A DNA stretch of 50,394 bases from Nitriliruptoraceae bacterium. GTDB lineage: Bacteria; Actinomycetota; Nitriliruptoria; Nitriliruptorales; Nitriliruptoraceae. The DNA is taken from assembly GCA_007130695.1 (NCBI GenBank), contig SLRZ01000041.1, forward strand, positions 1 to 50,394, read 5' to 3'. The notes under the pieces are model-generated. The model ran no database searches and was not told the origin of the DNA. It saw only the letters and a list, made by a program, of their open reading frames with translations. Shown in pieces: positions 41,814 to 49,925 of the stretch (position 1 is its first letter; each line of letters begins with the position of its first letter). The position numbers and the translations under genes are program-made.

Positions 41814-43951
41814 GCACACTGACCGATCTTCGAGAGGGCCGAGTGTCCGATCAGCTGCGACGCCGCATCCTGATCGGTGCGGGGGTCCTGGTGGCCTGGG
41901 CGGCGCTGGCGCTGCTGCTGCCCAACGGGGCGCCGCCGTTCATCGTGCTGCTCGGGGTGGTGATGGGCAGCATCACCTCGCTGCTGGCGATGGGGCTCAT
42001 CCTCATCTACCGCACGAACCGGATCATCAACTTCGCCTACGGGGCGATGGGCAGCCTCGGTGGGGCGATCTCGCTGATGCTTTTCATGGACCACGGGGTG
42101 AACTACTTCGTCGCCATCGCCATCGGGGTCGCGGCCGGGATCGGTATCGGTGCGCTCACCGACATCCTGGTCATCCGCCGCTTCGCCAACGCCTCCCGCC
42201 TGGTGCTGACGGTCGCCACGATCGGTCTGGCCCAGGTGCTGGGCGTCATCGAACTCGTCGGTGTGGGCAGCGGCCTCGTCGGCGGCATCCAGACCCCGCT
42301 CGGTGAGTACACCCAGCTCGTGGGCACGTTCACCTTCAGTGGCGACCACGCACTGATCGTGGCCGTGATCCCGGTGGTCATCGCGGCCCTGGCGTGGTTC
42401 CTGCTGCGCACCGACGCCGGCGTCGCCGTCCGGGCCGCCGCCGAGAACAGCGAGCGGGCCCTGCTGCTCGGGATACCGGTGCACCGCCTGTCCACCATCG
42501 TGTGGATGGCGGCCGGCGGCATCGCCGCACTCACGTTCGTCCTGCGCACCGGCGTACTCGGCTCACAGCCCGGCGTCATGATGGGCTTCACCTTCCTGCT
42601 GCCCGCCCTGGCCGCAGCCGTGGTCGCCCGGATGGAATCGTTGCCGGTGGCCTTCGCCGCCGGCATCGGGCTGGGCGTGCTCGAGCAGCTGGTGTGGTGG
42701 AACGCGGACGCCCGCTCCATGGCCAACGTCTTCTTCCTCGCGGTGATCCTGATCGCTCTGCTCGCCCGCAGCGAGACGCTCAGCCGCGCCTTCGCTGGTG
42801 GCGCCAACTCGTGGTCGAGCGCCGGCGCGATCCGGCCGCTGCCGAGCCTCATCCGCAAGCTGCCGCCCGTGCGGATCGCCTACCTCGCCGGCGGCGCGGC
42901 GCTGCTGGCCCTGGCGATCACGCTGCCGCTGATCATGAACCTCACCTCGAGCCGACTGCACATGCTCGGGGCCATGATGATCTGGGGCATGGTCGCGGTC
43001 AGCCTGGTGGTGCTCACCGGCTGGGGCGGCCACATCAGCCTCGGGCAGTTCGCCTTCGTCGGCGTGGGCGCCGTGGTGACCGCGAACCTCATGGAACGGT
43101 TCAACGCGGACCTGTTCCTCTCGCTCGTGGCCGCCGGTGTGGCGGGGGCCGTGATCGCCCTGCTGCTGGGCCTGCCCGCGCTGCGGATCAAGGGGTTGTT
43201 CCTGGCGGTCACGACGCTGGCGTTCGCCGTCGCGCTGGACACCTACTTCCTCAACCCGACCTACTTCAGCAACTGGATCCCGTCAAACGTGGCGCGACCG
43301 GTGTTGTGGGAACGCTTCGACATGTCGAGCCAGCTGGTCGTCTACTACGTGATCCTGGCCTTCCTGGTCCTGACGATCCTCGCCGCCCAGGGCGTGCGCA
43401 ACTCGCGGACCGGGCGCGTGCTCATCGCCACCCGGGACAACGAGAACGCGGCGCAGGCCGCCGCCGTCCCCGTGATGAACGCCAAGCTGACCGCGTTCAT
43501 GTTCTCCGGCGCCATCGCCGGTATCGCCGGTGGGCTGCACGTGGTGCTGATGCGCGGTATCGGCGTCGGCAGCTACGGGCCGGGCATGAGCCTCGACGTC
43601 TTCGCCATGGCCGTGATCGGCGGCATCGGTTCGATCGGCGGCGCGCTGCTCGGGGTCTTCACCATCCGGATGGCGGAGATGCTGCCGTTCGTCGGATCCG
43701 TCGGGCGGATGCTGCTGACCGGCGCCGGCCTGCTGATCATCCTCTACATGCTGCCCGGTGGGCTCGGCCAGGCGATGACGGGACTGCGTGACCGCCTGGT
43801 GGTCCTGGTCGTCGGTGGCAAGGGGGGCCTCGACCCGCGCCAGCTCGGGCGGGCCACGGAGAGCACCGGGGACGAGCCGGAGGACGAGTCCGGGGTCCTG
43901 GCCGGAGCGCTGGCCGACGACGGTGGCGAGACGCAAGGGGAGAACCTGTGA
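41810..43951 (+). CDS. Fused LivH-LivM-type ABC permease
   Basis: A 713-residue membrane protein joining two permeases that are usually separate. Residues about 25-330 are LivH-like (SLLAMGLILIYRTNRIINFA, then LTDILVIRRFANASRLVLTV and VRAAAENSERALLLGIPVHR). Residues about 350-640 are LivM-like (VVLTGWGGHISLGQFAFVGV, then LAVTTLAFAVALDTYF and IGGIGSIGGALLGVFTIRMA). A 60-residue acidic tail ends it. ATG at 41810 overlaps the receptor stop as ATGA, and its own stop overlaps the ATPase gene as GTGA, so receptor, permease and ATPase are coupled. Confidence 0.9.
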   Translation: MSTLTDLREGRVSDQLRRRILIGAGVLVAWAALALLLPNGAPPFIVLLGVVMGSITSLLAMGLILIYRTNRIINFAYGAMGSLGGAISLMLFMDHGVNYFVAIAIGVAAGIGIGALTDILVIRRFANASRLVLTVATIGLAQVLGVIELVGVGSGLVGGIQTPLGEYTQLVGTFTFSGDHALIVAVIPVVIAALAWFLLRTDAGVAVRAAAENSERALLLGIPVHRLSTIVWMAAGGIAALTFVLRTGVLGSQPGVMMGFTFLLPALAAAVVARMESLPVAFAAGIGLGVLEQLVWWNADARSMANVFFLAVILIALLARSETLSRAFAGGANSWSSAGAIRPLPSLIRKLPPVRIAYLAGGAALLALAITLPLIMNLTSSRLHMLGAMMIWGMVAVSLVVLTGWGGHISLGQFAFVGVGAVVTANLMERFNADLFLSLVAAGVAGAVIALLLGLPALRIKGLFLAVTTLAFAVALDTYFLNPTYFSNWIPSNVARPVLWERFDMSSQLVVYYVILAFLVLTILAAQGVRNSRTGRVLIATRDNENAAQAAAVPVMNAKLTAFMFSGAIAGIAGGLHVVLMRGIGVGSYGPGMSLDVFAMAVIGGIGSIGGALLGVFTIRMAEMLPFVGSVGRMLLTGAGLLIILYMLPGGLGQAMTGLRDRLVVLVVGGKGGLDPRQLGRATESTGDEPEDESGVLAGALADDGGETQGENL

Positions 43952-45678
43952 GCACAGACGACACGATCCAGATCGAGGCCACGTCACGGATGCCGGCCAC
44001 CGCCGACCCCGTGTCGGCCCCCGAGGTCCCCGCGCTCAGCTGCCGCGGCATCGACGTCGCCTACGGCCCCGTCCAGGTGCTCTTCGGCGTGGACGTCGAC
44101 ATCCGGCAGAACGAGATCGTCGCGCTGCTCGGCACGAACGGGGCCGGCAAGTCGACGCTGCTCAAGGCGGTCTCCGGGCTGGTCAAGCCGACTTCGGGCA
44201 CCGTCGAGTTCTTCGGTGAGGACATCACCGGCAAGGCGGCGAACCACACGGCGGCCAAGGGCCTGATCCAGATGCCGGGCGGCAAGGGCGTCTTCCCCAC
44301 GCTGTCGGTCGCGGAGAACCTCAAGCTCGCCTGCTGGCTGCTGCGCAAGGACAAGAAGGCGGCCGCCGCGGCCCGTGACGAGGTCATGGACCTGTTCCCG
44401 ATCCTCGGCAAGCGCTCGAACCAGCTCGCCGGCAACCTCTCGGGCGGTGAGCAGCAGATGCTCTCGCTCGCCCAGGTGTTCATGAACCGGCCGAAGATCC
44501 TGCTGATCGACGAGCTCTCCCTCGGCCTCGCGCCCGCGATCGTCGGTGAGCTGACCGACGTGGTGCACACCATCCACCAGCAGGGCGTGACGATCATCGT
44601 CGTCGAGCAGTCCGTCAACGTCGCCCTCACCCTCGCGCAGCGGGCCATCTTCATGGAGAAGGGCCAGGTCCGCTTCGAGGGCCCCACCTCCGACCTGCTC
44701 GAGCGTCCCGACATCCTGCGTTCGGTCTTCATCGCCGGCGAGGGGCCCGACGTGGCCGACGAGACCGGGGAGGGTGAGGCCGGTGACGGGGGCGAGGTCC
44801 CGCAGGTCGAGGTCAACGAGACCACTGAGATCCCGGCCCAGGACGGGGCCGCGACGGATGGTCAGCCGACGGCGACCGTGCTCGAGACCAAGGGGCTGGT
44901 GAAGCGCTTCGGCGGTATCACCGCCGTCAACGGGGTCGACCTGCAGCTGCACGAGCACCAGGTGCTGGGCCTCGTCGGGCAGAACGGCGCCGGCAAGACC
45001 ACCCTGTTCGACATCATCTCCGGGTTCCTGCCCGCCGACGAGGGCGAGATCCTCTACCGGGGGACCGCGATCACGGACTGGCCCGCGCACGAGCGTGCCC
45101 GCAACCGTCTGGGTCGCTCGTTCCAGGACGCCCGCCTGTACCCGATGCTCACCGTGGCCGAGACCATCACCGTCTCCCTCGAACGGCACCTCGGGTCGCG
45201 CGACATCGTGGCGGCGGCGATGCGGCTGCCGGCCTCGCTGGAGTCGGAGCTGATCGCCATGGAACGGGTCGACGAGCTCACCGAGCTCATGGGCCTGGGC
45301 GGCTACCGCGACACGCTGGTGGGGGAGCTGTCCACCGGGACCCGTCGTGTGGTGGAGCTCGCCTGCATCCTCGCCCAGGACCCCGGGGTGCTCCTGCTCG
45401 ACGAGCCCTCGGGCGGTGTCGCCCAGAAGGAGACCGAGGCGCTGGGCCCGCTGCTCAAGCGGGTCCAGTCGGTGACCGGCTGCGCGATCATGGTGATCGA
45501 GCACGACATGCCGTTGCTGCGTTCGATCTGCGACGAGATGTACGCCCTCGAACTCGGCGGCGTCATCGCGCAGGGGACGCCCGAGCACGTGCTCAACCAC
45601 CCGCGGGTCATCGAGTCCTACCTCGGCACCGACGAGGCGGCCATCAACCGCTCCGGCGCGGTCACCAAGGCCTCCTGA
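43948..45678 (+). CDS. Fused LivF-LivG-type ABC ATPase
   Basis: A 576-residue protein with two ABC ATPases. The first (residues ~30-260) is LivF-like: Walker A GTNGAGKST at 62-70, signature LSGGEQQ near 164, Walker B ILLIDE, and Q in place of the H-loop histidine (VVEQS), as usual for LivF. Residues 266-308 are an acidic linker. The second (309-565) is LivG-like: Walker A GQNGAGKTT at 344-352, Walker B VLLLDEP, H-loop IEHD (H519), but its signature reads LSTGTRR instead of LSGGQ. GTG at 43948 overlaps the permease stop. A hairpin at 45702-45728 ends the operon. Confidence 0.9.
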   Translation: MSTDDTIQIEATSRMPATADPVSAPEVPALSCRGIDVAYGPVQVLFGVDVDIRQNEIVALLGTNGAGKSTLLKAVSGLVKPTSGTVEFFGEDITGKAANHTAAKGLIQMPGGKGVFPTLSVAENLKLACWLLRKDKKAAAAARDEVMDLFPILGKRSNQLAGNLSGGEQQMLSLAQVFMNRPKILLIDELSLGLAPAIVGELTDVVHTIHQQGVTIIVVEQSVNVALTLAQRAIFMEKGQVRFEGPTSDLLERPDILRSVFIAGEGPDVADETGEGEAGDGGEVPQVEVNETTEIPAQDGAATDGQPTATVLETKGLVKRFGGITAVNGVDLQLHEHQVLGLVGQNGAGKTTLFDIISGFLPADEGEILYRGTAITDWPAHERARNRLGRSFQDARLYPMLTVAETITVSLERHLGSRDIVAAAMRLPASLESELIAMERVDELTELMGLGGYRDTLVGELSTGTRRVVELACILAQDPGVLLLDEPSGGVAQKETEALGPLLKRVQSVTGCAIMVIEHDMPLLRSICDEMYALELGGVIAQGTPEHVLNHPRVIESYLGTDEAAINRSGAVTKAS

Positions 45679-45701
45679 GAGCGCACGGAGACGTTCGGCG
45701 C

Positions 45702-45728
45702 GGGCCGGTCCTGATCGGAGGCCGGCCC
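45702..45728 (+). terminator. Terminator candidate after the ABC operon
   Basis: GGGCCGGTCC and GGAGGCCGGCCC pair with one bulge across a 5-base loop, 23 bases after the ATPase stop. There is no T-run. Confidence 0.5.
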
Positions 45729-45752
45729 CGTGGTCGTGGACCGGGGCGGGAC

Positions 45753-45758
45753 TACGCT
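45753..45758 (+). promoter_or_regulatory. -10-like TACGCT for the prolyl oligopeptidase gene
   Basis: TACGCT lies 29 bases before the TTG start and after the operon hairpin, so the peptidase is probably a separate transcript. Confidence 0.5.
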
Positions 45759-45786
45759 CGCCGGCCCGCCACGAGAAGGACCCCCG

Positions 45787-47928
45787 TTGCACGACGCCGC
45801 CGTGCCGAGCCCTCCCGTCCCCGAGCGTCGCGATCACGTGGTCGAGCGGCACGGTGAGACGATCCACGACCCGTGGTACTGGCTGCGCGAGCGCGAGGAC
45901 CCCGCGGTGCTCGCCCACCTCGAGGCCGAGAACGCCCACACCGAGTCCTGGTTCGAACCGCTCGACGGGCTGCGCACGACACTGTTCGAGGAGATGCGCG
46001 ACCGCATCCAGGAGACGGACGCCTCGGCGCCGGTGCTGGTGCGCCCCGAGGCCGGTGACGGACCCGCCTGGCTGTACTACCGCCGCACCGTCGAGGGCCG
46101 GCAGTACGCGATCCACTGCCGCCGGCCGGCGCCCACCGGCATCACCGACCCGCGCGACCTGCCGGACGAGCTGCGACGGCCGGTGGACCCCCACGACCCG
46201 CCCGGTGACGAGCAGGTGCTGTTCGACGAGAACGTGGAGGCGGCCGACCACGACTACTTCCGACTCGGCGGCCTCGCGCCCAGCCCCGACCACACCCGGC
46301 TCGCCTACCTCGCCGACACCACCGGCGGCGAGGTCTACACGCTCCGGGTCCGCGACCTGGCCACCGGACAGGAGCTCGACGACGTCGTGGCGCGCACCGG
46401 CTACGGACTGGTGTGGTACGCCGACGGGCAGCACCTGCTGTACACGGTGACCGACGACGCGTGGCGCCCGCACCAGGTCTGGCGCCACCGGCTGGGCACG
46501 CCGGCCAGCGAGGACGTGCTGGTCCTCGACGAGCCGGACGAGCGCTACTGGCTCGGTATCGGCCGCACCCGGTCGCGCCGGCTGCTGGTGATCGCCGCCG
46601 GCAGCAAGGTCACCTCCGAGTTGCACGTGCTCGACGCCCACGACGCCGGCGCCGCGCCCCGGCTGGTGGCGGCCCGCGAGGAGGGCGTCGAGTACGACCT
46701 CGAGGACCGCGGCGACACCCTCTACCTCGTCACCAACGCCGACGACGCGCAGGACTTCAAGCTCGTCACGGCGCCACTGGCCGACCCCGGTCGCGAACAC
46801 TGGCGCGACCTCGTCCCCCACCGCCCCGGGGTGCGTCTCGAGGACGTGGACGTCTTCGACACCCACCTGGTGCTCTCGGAGCGCACCGAGGCGCGCACCC
46901 AGCTGCGGGTCGTCGACCCCGGCACCGGCCGGGGGGAGGTGCTCGCGTTCGACGAGGAGGTCTACACGGCGGGCGTGGGGGCCAACCCGGCCCCCGACAC
47001 CCGCACGCTGCGGCTGGGCTACACGTCCCTGACGACCCCGATGCGCGTGATCGACCTCGACCTCGACTCGAGCGAGCGCACCGTGGTCAAGCAGCAACCG
47101 GTCGGCGGTGGCTACCAGCGACAGGACTACGTCTCCTGGCGGGACTGGGCGCGGGCGCCGGACGGCACCCTGGTGCCGATCAGCGCGGTCCGCCATGTGG
47201 AGACCCCGCTGGACGGCTCCGCGCCCTGCCTGCTCTACGGGTACGGGTCCTACGAGATCTCCATGGACCCCGCCTTCTCGCCGGTCCGGCTCTCCCTGCT
47301 CGACCGGGGCATGGTCTTCGCCATCGCGCACGTGCGCGGGGGAGGGGAGATGGGCCGCGGGTGGTACGAGGACGGCAAGTTCCTCGCCAAGCCCAACACC
47401 TTCTCCGACTTCGTCGCCTGCGCCGACCATCTCGTGGAGCAGTCGGTCACCGCCCGGTCCCGCCTGGCGATCCGGGGCGGCTCGGCCGGCGGGCTGCTCG
47501 TGGGCGCGGTACTCAACCTGCGTCCCGACGTGTGCACGGCCGCGGTCGCGGAGGTGCCGTTCGTCGACGTCGTCAACACCATGTCCGATCCGACGATCCC
47601 GCTGACGGTGATCGAGTACGACGAGTGGGGTGACCCCGCCGACCCCGCCTACTACGAGGTGATGCGCTCGTACTCGCCCTACGACAACGTGCGCGAGGCC
47701 GACTACCCGGCGCTGTTCATCACCGCCGGGCTCAACGACCCGCGGGTGCAGTACTGGGAGCCCGCGAAGTGGGTGGCCCGCCTGCGGGAGCGGATGACCG
47801 GGGGCGGGCCGGTGCTGCTCAAGACCGAGCTCGGCGCCGGGCACGGTGGGCGCTCCGGCCGCTACGACGCCTGGCGGGACGAGGCGCAGGCGTTGGCGTT
47901 CGTCCTCGACCGCACCCGGGTGGGCTGA
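45787..47928 (+). CDS. S9 family prolyl oligopeptidase (oligopeptidase B-like)
   Basis: A 713-residue cytosolic serine peptidase. An N-terminal arm (DHVVERHGETIHDPWYWLRE) and a seven-bladed propeller of about 330 residues precede the hydrolase domain. The catalytic set is complete: S566 in RGGSAGGLLVG, D651 in AGLNDPRVQYWEP and H686 in GAGHGG. GYGSYEISMDPAFS and EIAHVRGGGEMGRGW-like AIAHVRGGGEMGRGW are typical of oligopeptidase B. No signal peptide is present. It cuts short peptides after basic or proline residues. TTG at 45787 follows AAGGA at six bases; a GTG at 45802 is the alternative. It lies just after the transporter operon, which suggests peptide use. Confidence 0.88.
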   Translation: MHDAAVPSPPVPERRDHVVERHGETIHDPWYWLREREDPAVLAHLEAENAHTESWFEPLDGLRTTLFEEMRDRIQETDASAPVLVRPEAGDGPAWLYYRRTVEGRQYAIHCRRPAPTGITDPRDLPDELRRPVDPHDPPGDEQVLFDENVEAADHDYFRLGGLAPSPDHTRLAYLADTTGGEVYTLRVRDLATGQELDDVVARTGYGLVWYADGQHLLYTVTDDAWRPHQVWRHRLGTPASEDVLVLDEPDERYWLGIGRTRSRRLLVIAAGSKVTSELHVLDAHDAGAAPRLVAAREEGVEYDLEDRGDTLYLVTNADDAQDFKLVTAPLADPGREHWRDLVPHRPGVRLEDVDVFDTHLVLSERTEARTQLRVVDPGTGRGEVLAFDEEVYTAGVGANPAPDTRTLRLGYTSLTTPMRVIDLDLDSSERTVVKQQPVGGGYQRQDYVSWRDWARAPDGTLVPISAVRHVETPLDGSAPCLLYGYGSYEISMDPAFSPVRLSLLDRGMVFAIAHVRGGGEMGRGWYEDGKFLAKPNTFSDFVACADHLVEQSVTARSRLAIRGGSAGGLLVGAVLNLRPDVCTAAVAEVPFVDVVNTMSDPTIPLTVIEYDEWGDPADPAYYEVMRSYSPYDNVREADYPALFITAGLNDPRVQYWEPAKWVARLRERMTGGGPVLLKTELGAGHGGRSGRYDAWRDEAQALAFVLDRTRVG

Positions 47929-47930
47929 GG

Positions 47931-48503
47931 GTGCGGGTCGTCGCAGGGGCGGCACGCGGTCGCCGGTTGCGTGCCCCGGCGGGCACCGGGACCCGCCCGA
48001 CCTCGGACCGCGTCAAGGAGGCGCTGTTCTCCTCCCTGCAACCGGAGCTCGTCGGGGCGAACGTCCTCGACCTCTACGCCGGGTCCGGCGCGCTGGGACT
48101 GGAGGCCCTCTCACGTGGGGCGGCGCGGGTGACGGCGGTGGAGTCGGATCGGCGTGCCCTGGCCGTGCTGCGCGACAACGCCCGTGTGGTGGGCCTGCCG
48201 GGGCACGAGGTCGTCGCCGGCGAGGTGGGCCGCGTCCTACGTGGCGAGGTCCCCGGGGCGCCCTTCGACCTGGCTCTGCTCGACCCGCCCTACCGGCTCG
48301 GCGGTCAGGACCTCGGCCCGGTCCTGACCGCGCTGGCGGGACATCTGCGCCCGGGGGCGCTCGTGGTACTCGAGCGGGCGAGCCGCGACGGGGAGGTCGC
48401 CTGGCCCCCCGATCTGCTCGGCGAAGGGGCCCGGCGCTACGGTGACACCACACTCCACCGCGCCCGACGCTCGGGGCCGGGGCACGGCGGACGCGACACT
48501 TAA
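47931..48503 (+). CDS. rsmD: 16S rRNA (guanine(966)-N2)-methyltransferase
   Basis: A 190-residue methyltransferase that modifies G966 of 16S rRNA. It begins MRVVAGAARGRRL, has RPTSDRVKEALFSSLQ, the SAM motif VLDLYAGSGALGLEALSRGA, the acidic VTAVESDRRA and the catalytic DPPY loop (LALLDPPYRLGG). GTG at 47931 lies two bases after the oligopeptidase stop. A CoaD gene follows nine bases later, the usual pair. Confidence 0.92.
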   Translation: MRVVAGAARGRRLRAPAGTGTRPTSDRVKEALFSSLQPELVGANVLDLYAGSGALGLEALSRGAARVTAVESDRRALAVLRDNARVVGLPGHEVVAGEVGRVLRGEVPGAPFDLALLDPPYRLGGQDLGPVLTALAGHLRPGALVVLERASRDGEVAWPPDLLGEGARRYGDTTLHRARRSGPGHGGRDT

Positions 48504-48512
48504 GGAGAGCAC

Positions 48513-49007
48513 GTGAGCGTTGCAGCGGTCTGTCCGGGCAGCTTCGACCCGATCACCATGGGGCACCTCGACATCGTGCGGCGCGCCGCCGACGAGTTCG
48601 ACCGGCTGGTCGTCGCCGTGCTCGACAACCCCCGCAAGACGGCTTCGGCGATGTTCAGCGCCACCGAGCGCATGGATCTGATCCGTGAGACCGTCAGCGA
48701 CCTGCCGGGCGTCGAGGTCGATTCGTTCTCCGGTCTGCTGGTGGATTTCTGCCGGGACAAGGGCATCACCGTGGTGTGCAAGGGCCTGCGTGCGGTCAGT
48801 GACTTCGAGTACGAGCTCCAGATGGCCCAGATGAACCAGCGGATCGGCAGCGTCGAGACGCTGTTCATGTCGACCAGCCCGGAGTACTCCTACCTGTCGA
48901 GCTCGCTGATCAAGGAGGTCGCCAAGGGTGGGGGTTCGATCGCCGGCACCGTCCCGGACAACGTCGAGAAGGCCATGCGTCGCCGGCTCGAGGAATCCGC
49001 CCCGTAG
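48513..49007 (+). CDS. coaD: Phosphopantetheine adenylyltransferase
   Basis: A 164-residue nucleotidyltransferase that makes dephospho-CoA. It has CPGSFDPITMGHLDIVRRAA with the T-x-GH motif, KGLRAVSDFEYELQMAQMNQ and FMSTSPEYSYLSSSLIKEVA with the ISSS-type loop as LSSS. Length fits exactly. GTG at 48513 has AAGGAGAGCAC at good spacing. Its neighbour rsmD is the standard pair. Confidence 0.95.
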   Translation: MSVAAVCPGSFDPITMGHLDIVRRAADEFDRLVVAVLDNPRKTASAMFSATERMDLIRETVSDLPGVEVDSFSGLLVDFCRDKGITVVCKGLRAVSDFEYELQMAQMNQRIGSVETLFMSTSPEYSYLSSSLIKEVAKGGGSIAGTVPDNVEKAMRRRLEESAP

Positions 49008-49095
49008 GCGTTGGGTTCCCCGCCGCGTGTCCGTCGGCGTACGACGGCGCGGTCCATGGCCGTCCGCCCGCTGTCGGCCCCCCTCGCAGCGGCGG

Positions 49096-49101
49096 TAGGC
49101 T
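49096..49101 (+). promoter_or_regulatory. -10-like TAGGCT for the SepIVA-like gene
   Basis: TAGGCT lies 46 bases before the ATG at 49148. Confidence 0.5.
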
Positions 49102-49147
49102 CTCGGGTGCTCCCACCGCGCGACACGACTCCCGAAGGCTGCGTTCC

Positions 49148-49669
49148 ATGTCCGATTCCCACGGCGTGCCCGCCGACGTCGACGCGCGTCTGAGCCATCT
49201 CGAGCGCCTCGTCGGGGACGCCAAGGCCGTGCCGCTGTCCGCCTCGATCATGCTCAACCGCAGCGAGGTCACCGAGGTGGTCGCCGCCATCCGTGACTCC
49301 CTGCCCGAGGAGGTCACCCAGGCGCGCTGGGTGGTCCGCGAGCGTGACGAGATCCTCGAGCGGGCGGGGAGCGACGCCCAGCGCCTGATCGAGGACGCCG
49401 AGGCCGAGCGGGACCGCCTCGTCTCCGAGCAGGAGGTGGCCCGCACCGCCCGACGCGACGCGGAGCGGCTGCTCGAGGAGGCACAGGAACAGGCCCGGCA
49501 GATGCGCCTCGAGGCCGAGGACTACGTCGACGCCAAGCTCGCGAACTTCGAGGTCGTGCTCCACAAGACGCTCGGTGCCGTCGAGAAGGGCCGGGCCAAG
49601 CTGCGTGGGCGCCTCGACACCGACCAGCTCGCCGACGACCTCGACGACGACCTCGACGACGAAGGCTGA
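49148..49669 (+). CDS. Short SepIVA-like coiled-coil protein (DivIVA-type, septation)
   Basis: A 173-residue protein. Residues 1-60 contain KAVPLSASIMLNRSEVTEVVAAIRD, matching in form the N-terminal region of SepIVA (Rv2927c), a mycobacterial septation factor. Residues ~65-130 are an uninterrupted charged coiled coil (RDEILERAGSDAQRLIEDAE, then RDAERLLEEAQEQARQMRLE). DYVDAKLANFEVVLHKTLGA and GRAKLRGR match SepIVA's conserved C-terminus. It is shorter than SepIVA (about 245 residues) because the middle coil is reduced, and it ends in an added acidic tail (LADDLDDDLDDEG). Its place next to yceD is the same as in mycobacteria. Confidence 0.7.
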   Translation: MSDSHGVPADVDARLSHLERLVGDAKAVPLSASIMLNRSEVTEVVAAIRDSLPEEVTQARWVVRERDEILERAGSDAQRLIEDAEAERDRLVSEQEVARTARRDAERLLEEAQEQARQMRLEAEDYVDAKLANFEVVLHKTLGAVEKGRAKLRGRLDTDQLADDLDDDLDDEG

Positions 49670-49770
49670 CACGGCCGGCCGGCACCCGGTTCCCCACGGC
49701 CGGTCGGGGACCGTTTCCGGCCCGCACCTCCCGGCCGAGGACACCAGCACAGCGATTCTGCCCGCTGTGG

Positions 49771-49776
49771 TACCGT
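49771..49776 (+). promoter_or_regulatory. -10-like TACCGT upstream of yceD
   Basis: TACCGT lies 150 bases before the yceD GTG, predicting a long leader of about 140 bases. Confidence 0.3.
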
Positions 49777-49925
49777 GGCGGGCCGTCCCGCGGGCGGCCT
49801 GAGCCGGCGTGCCCCGGGTCGACGGTGTCGAGCCGGCTGACCGTCGCTTTTTCGGCCGCAGCCCCGGGCCGTCGGGTCCGTCCGACGTGATGTCGGGCCC
49901 AAGTCAATCGTGAGGTACCTCCTTC

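Noticed and set aside
43984-47955. Minus-strand open frame of 1323 codons, the longest in the window
   Set aside because: It lies wholly opposite the ABC ATPase and oligopeptidase genes, both with intact catalytic motifs. Its product is compositionally biased (Arg, His, Gly, Val, Asp), as expected for an antisense frame in very GC-rich DNA.
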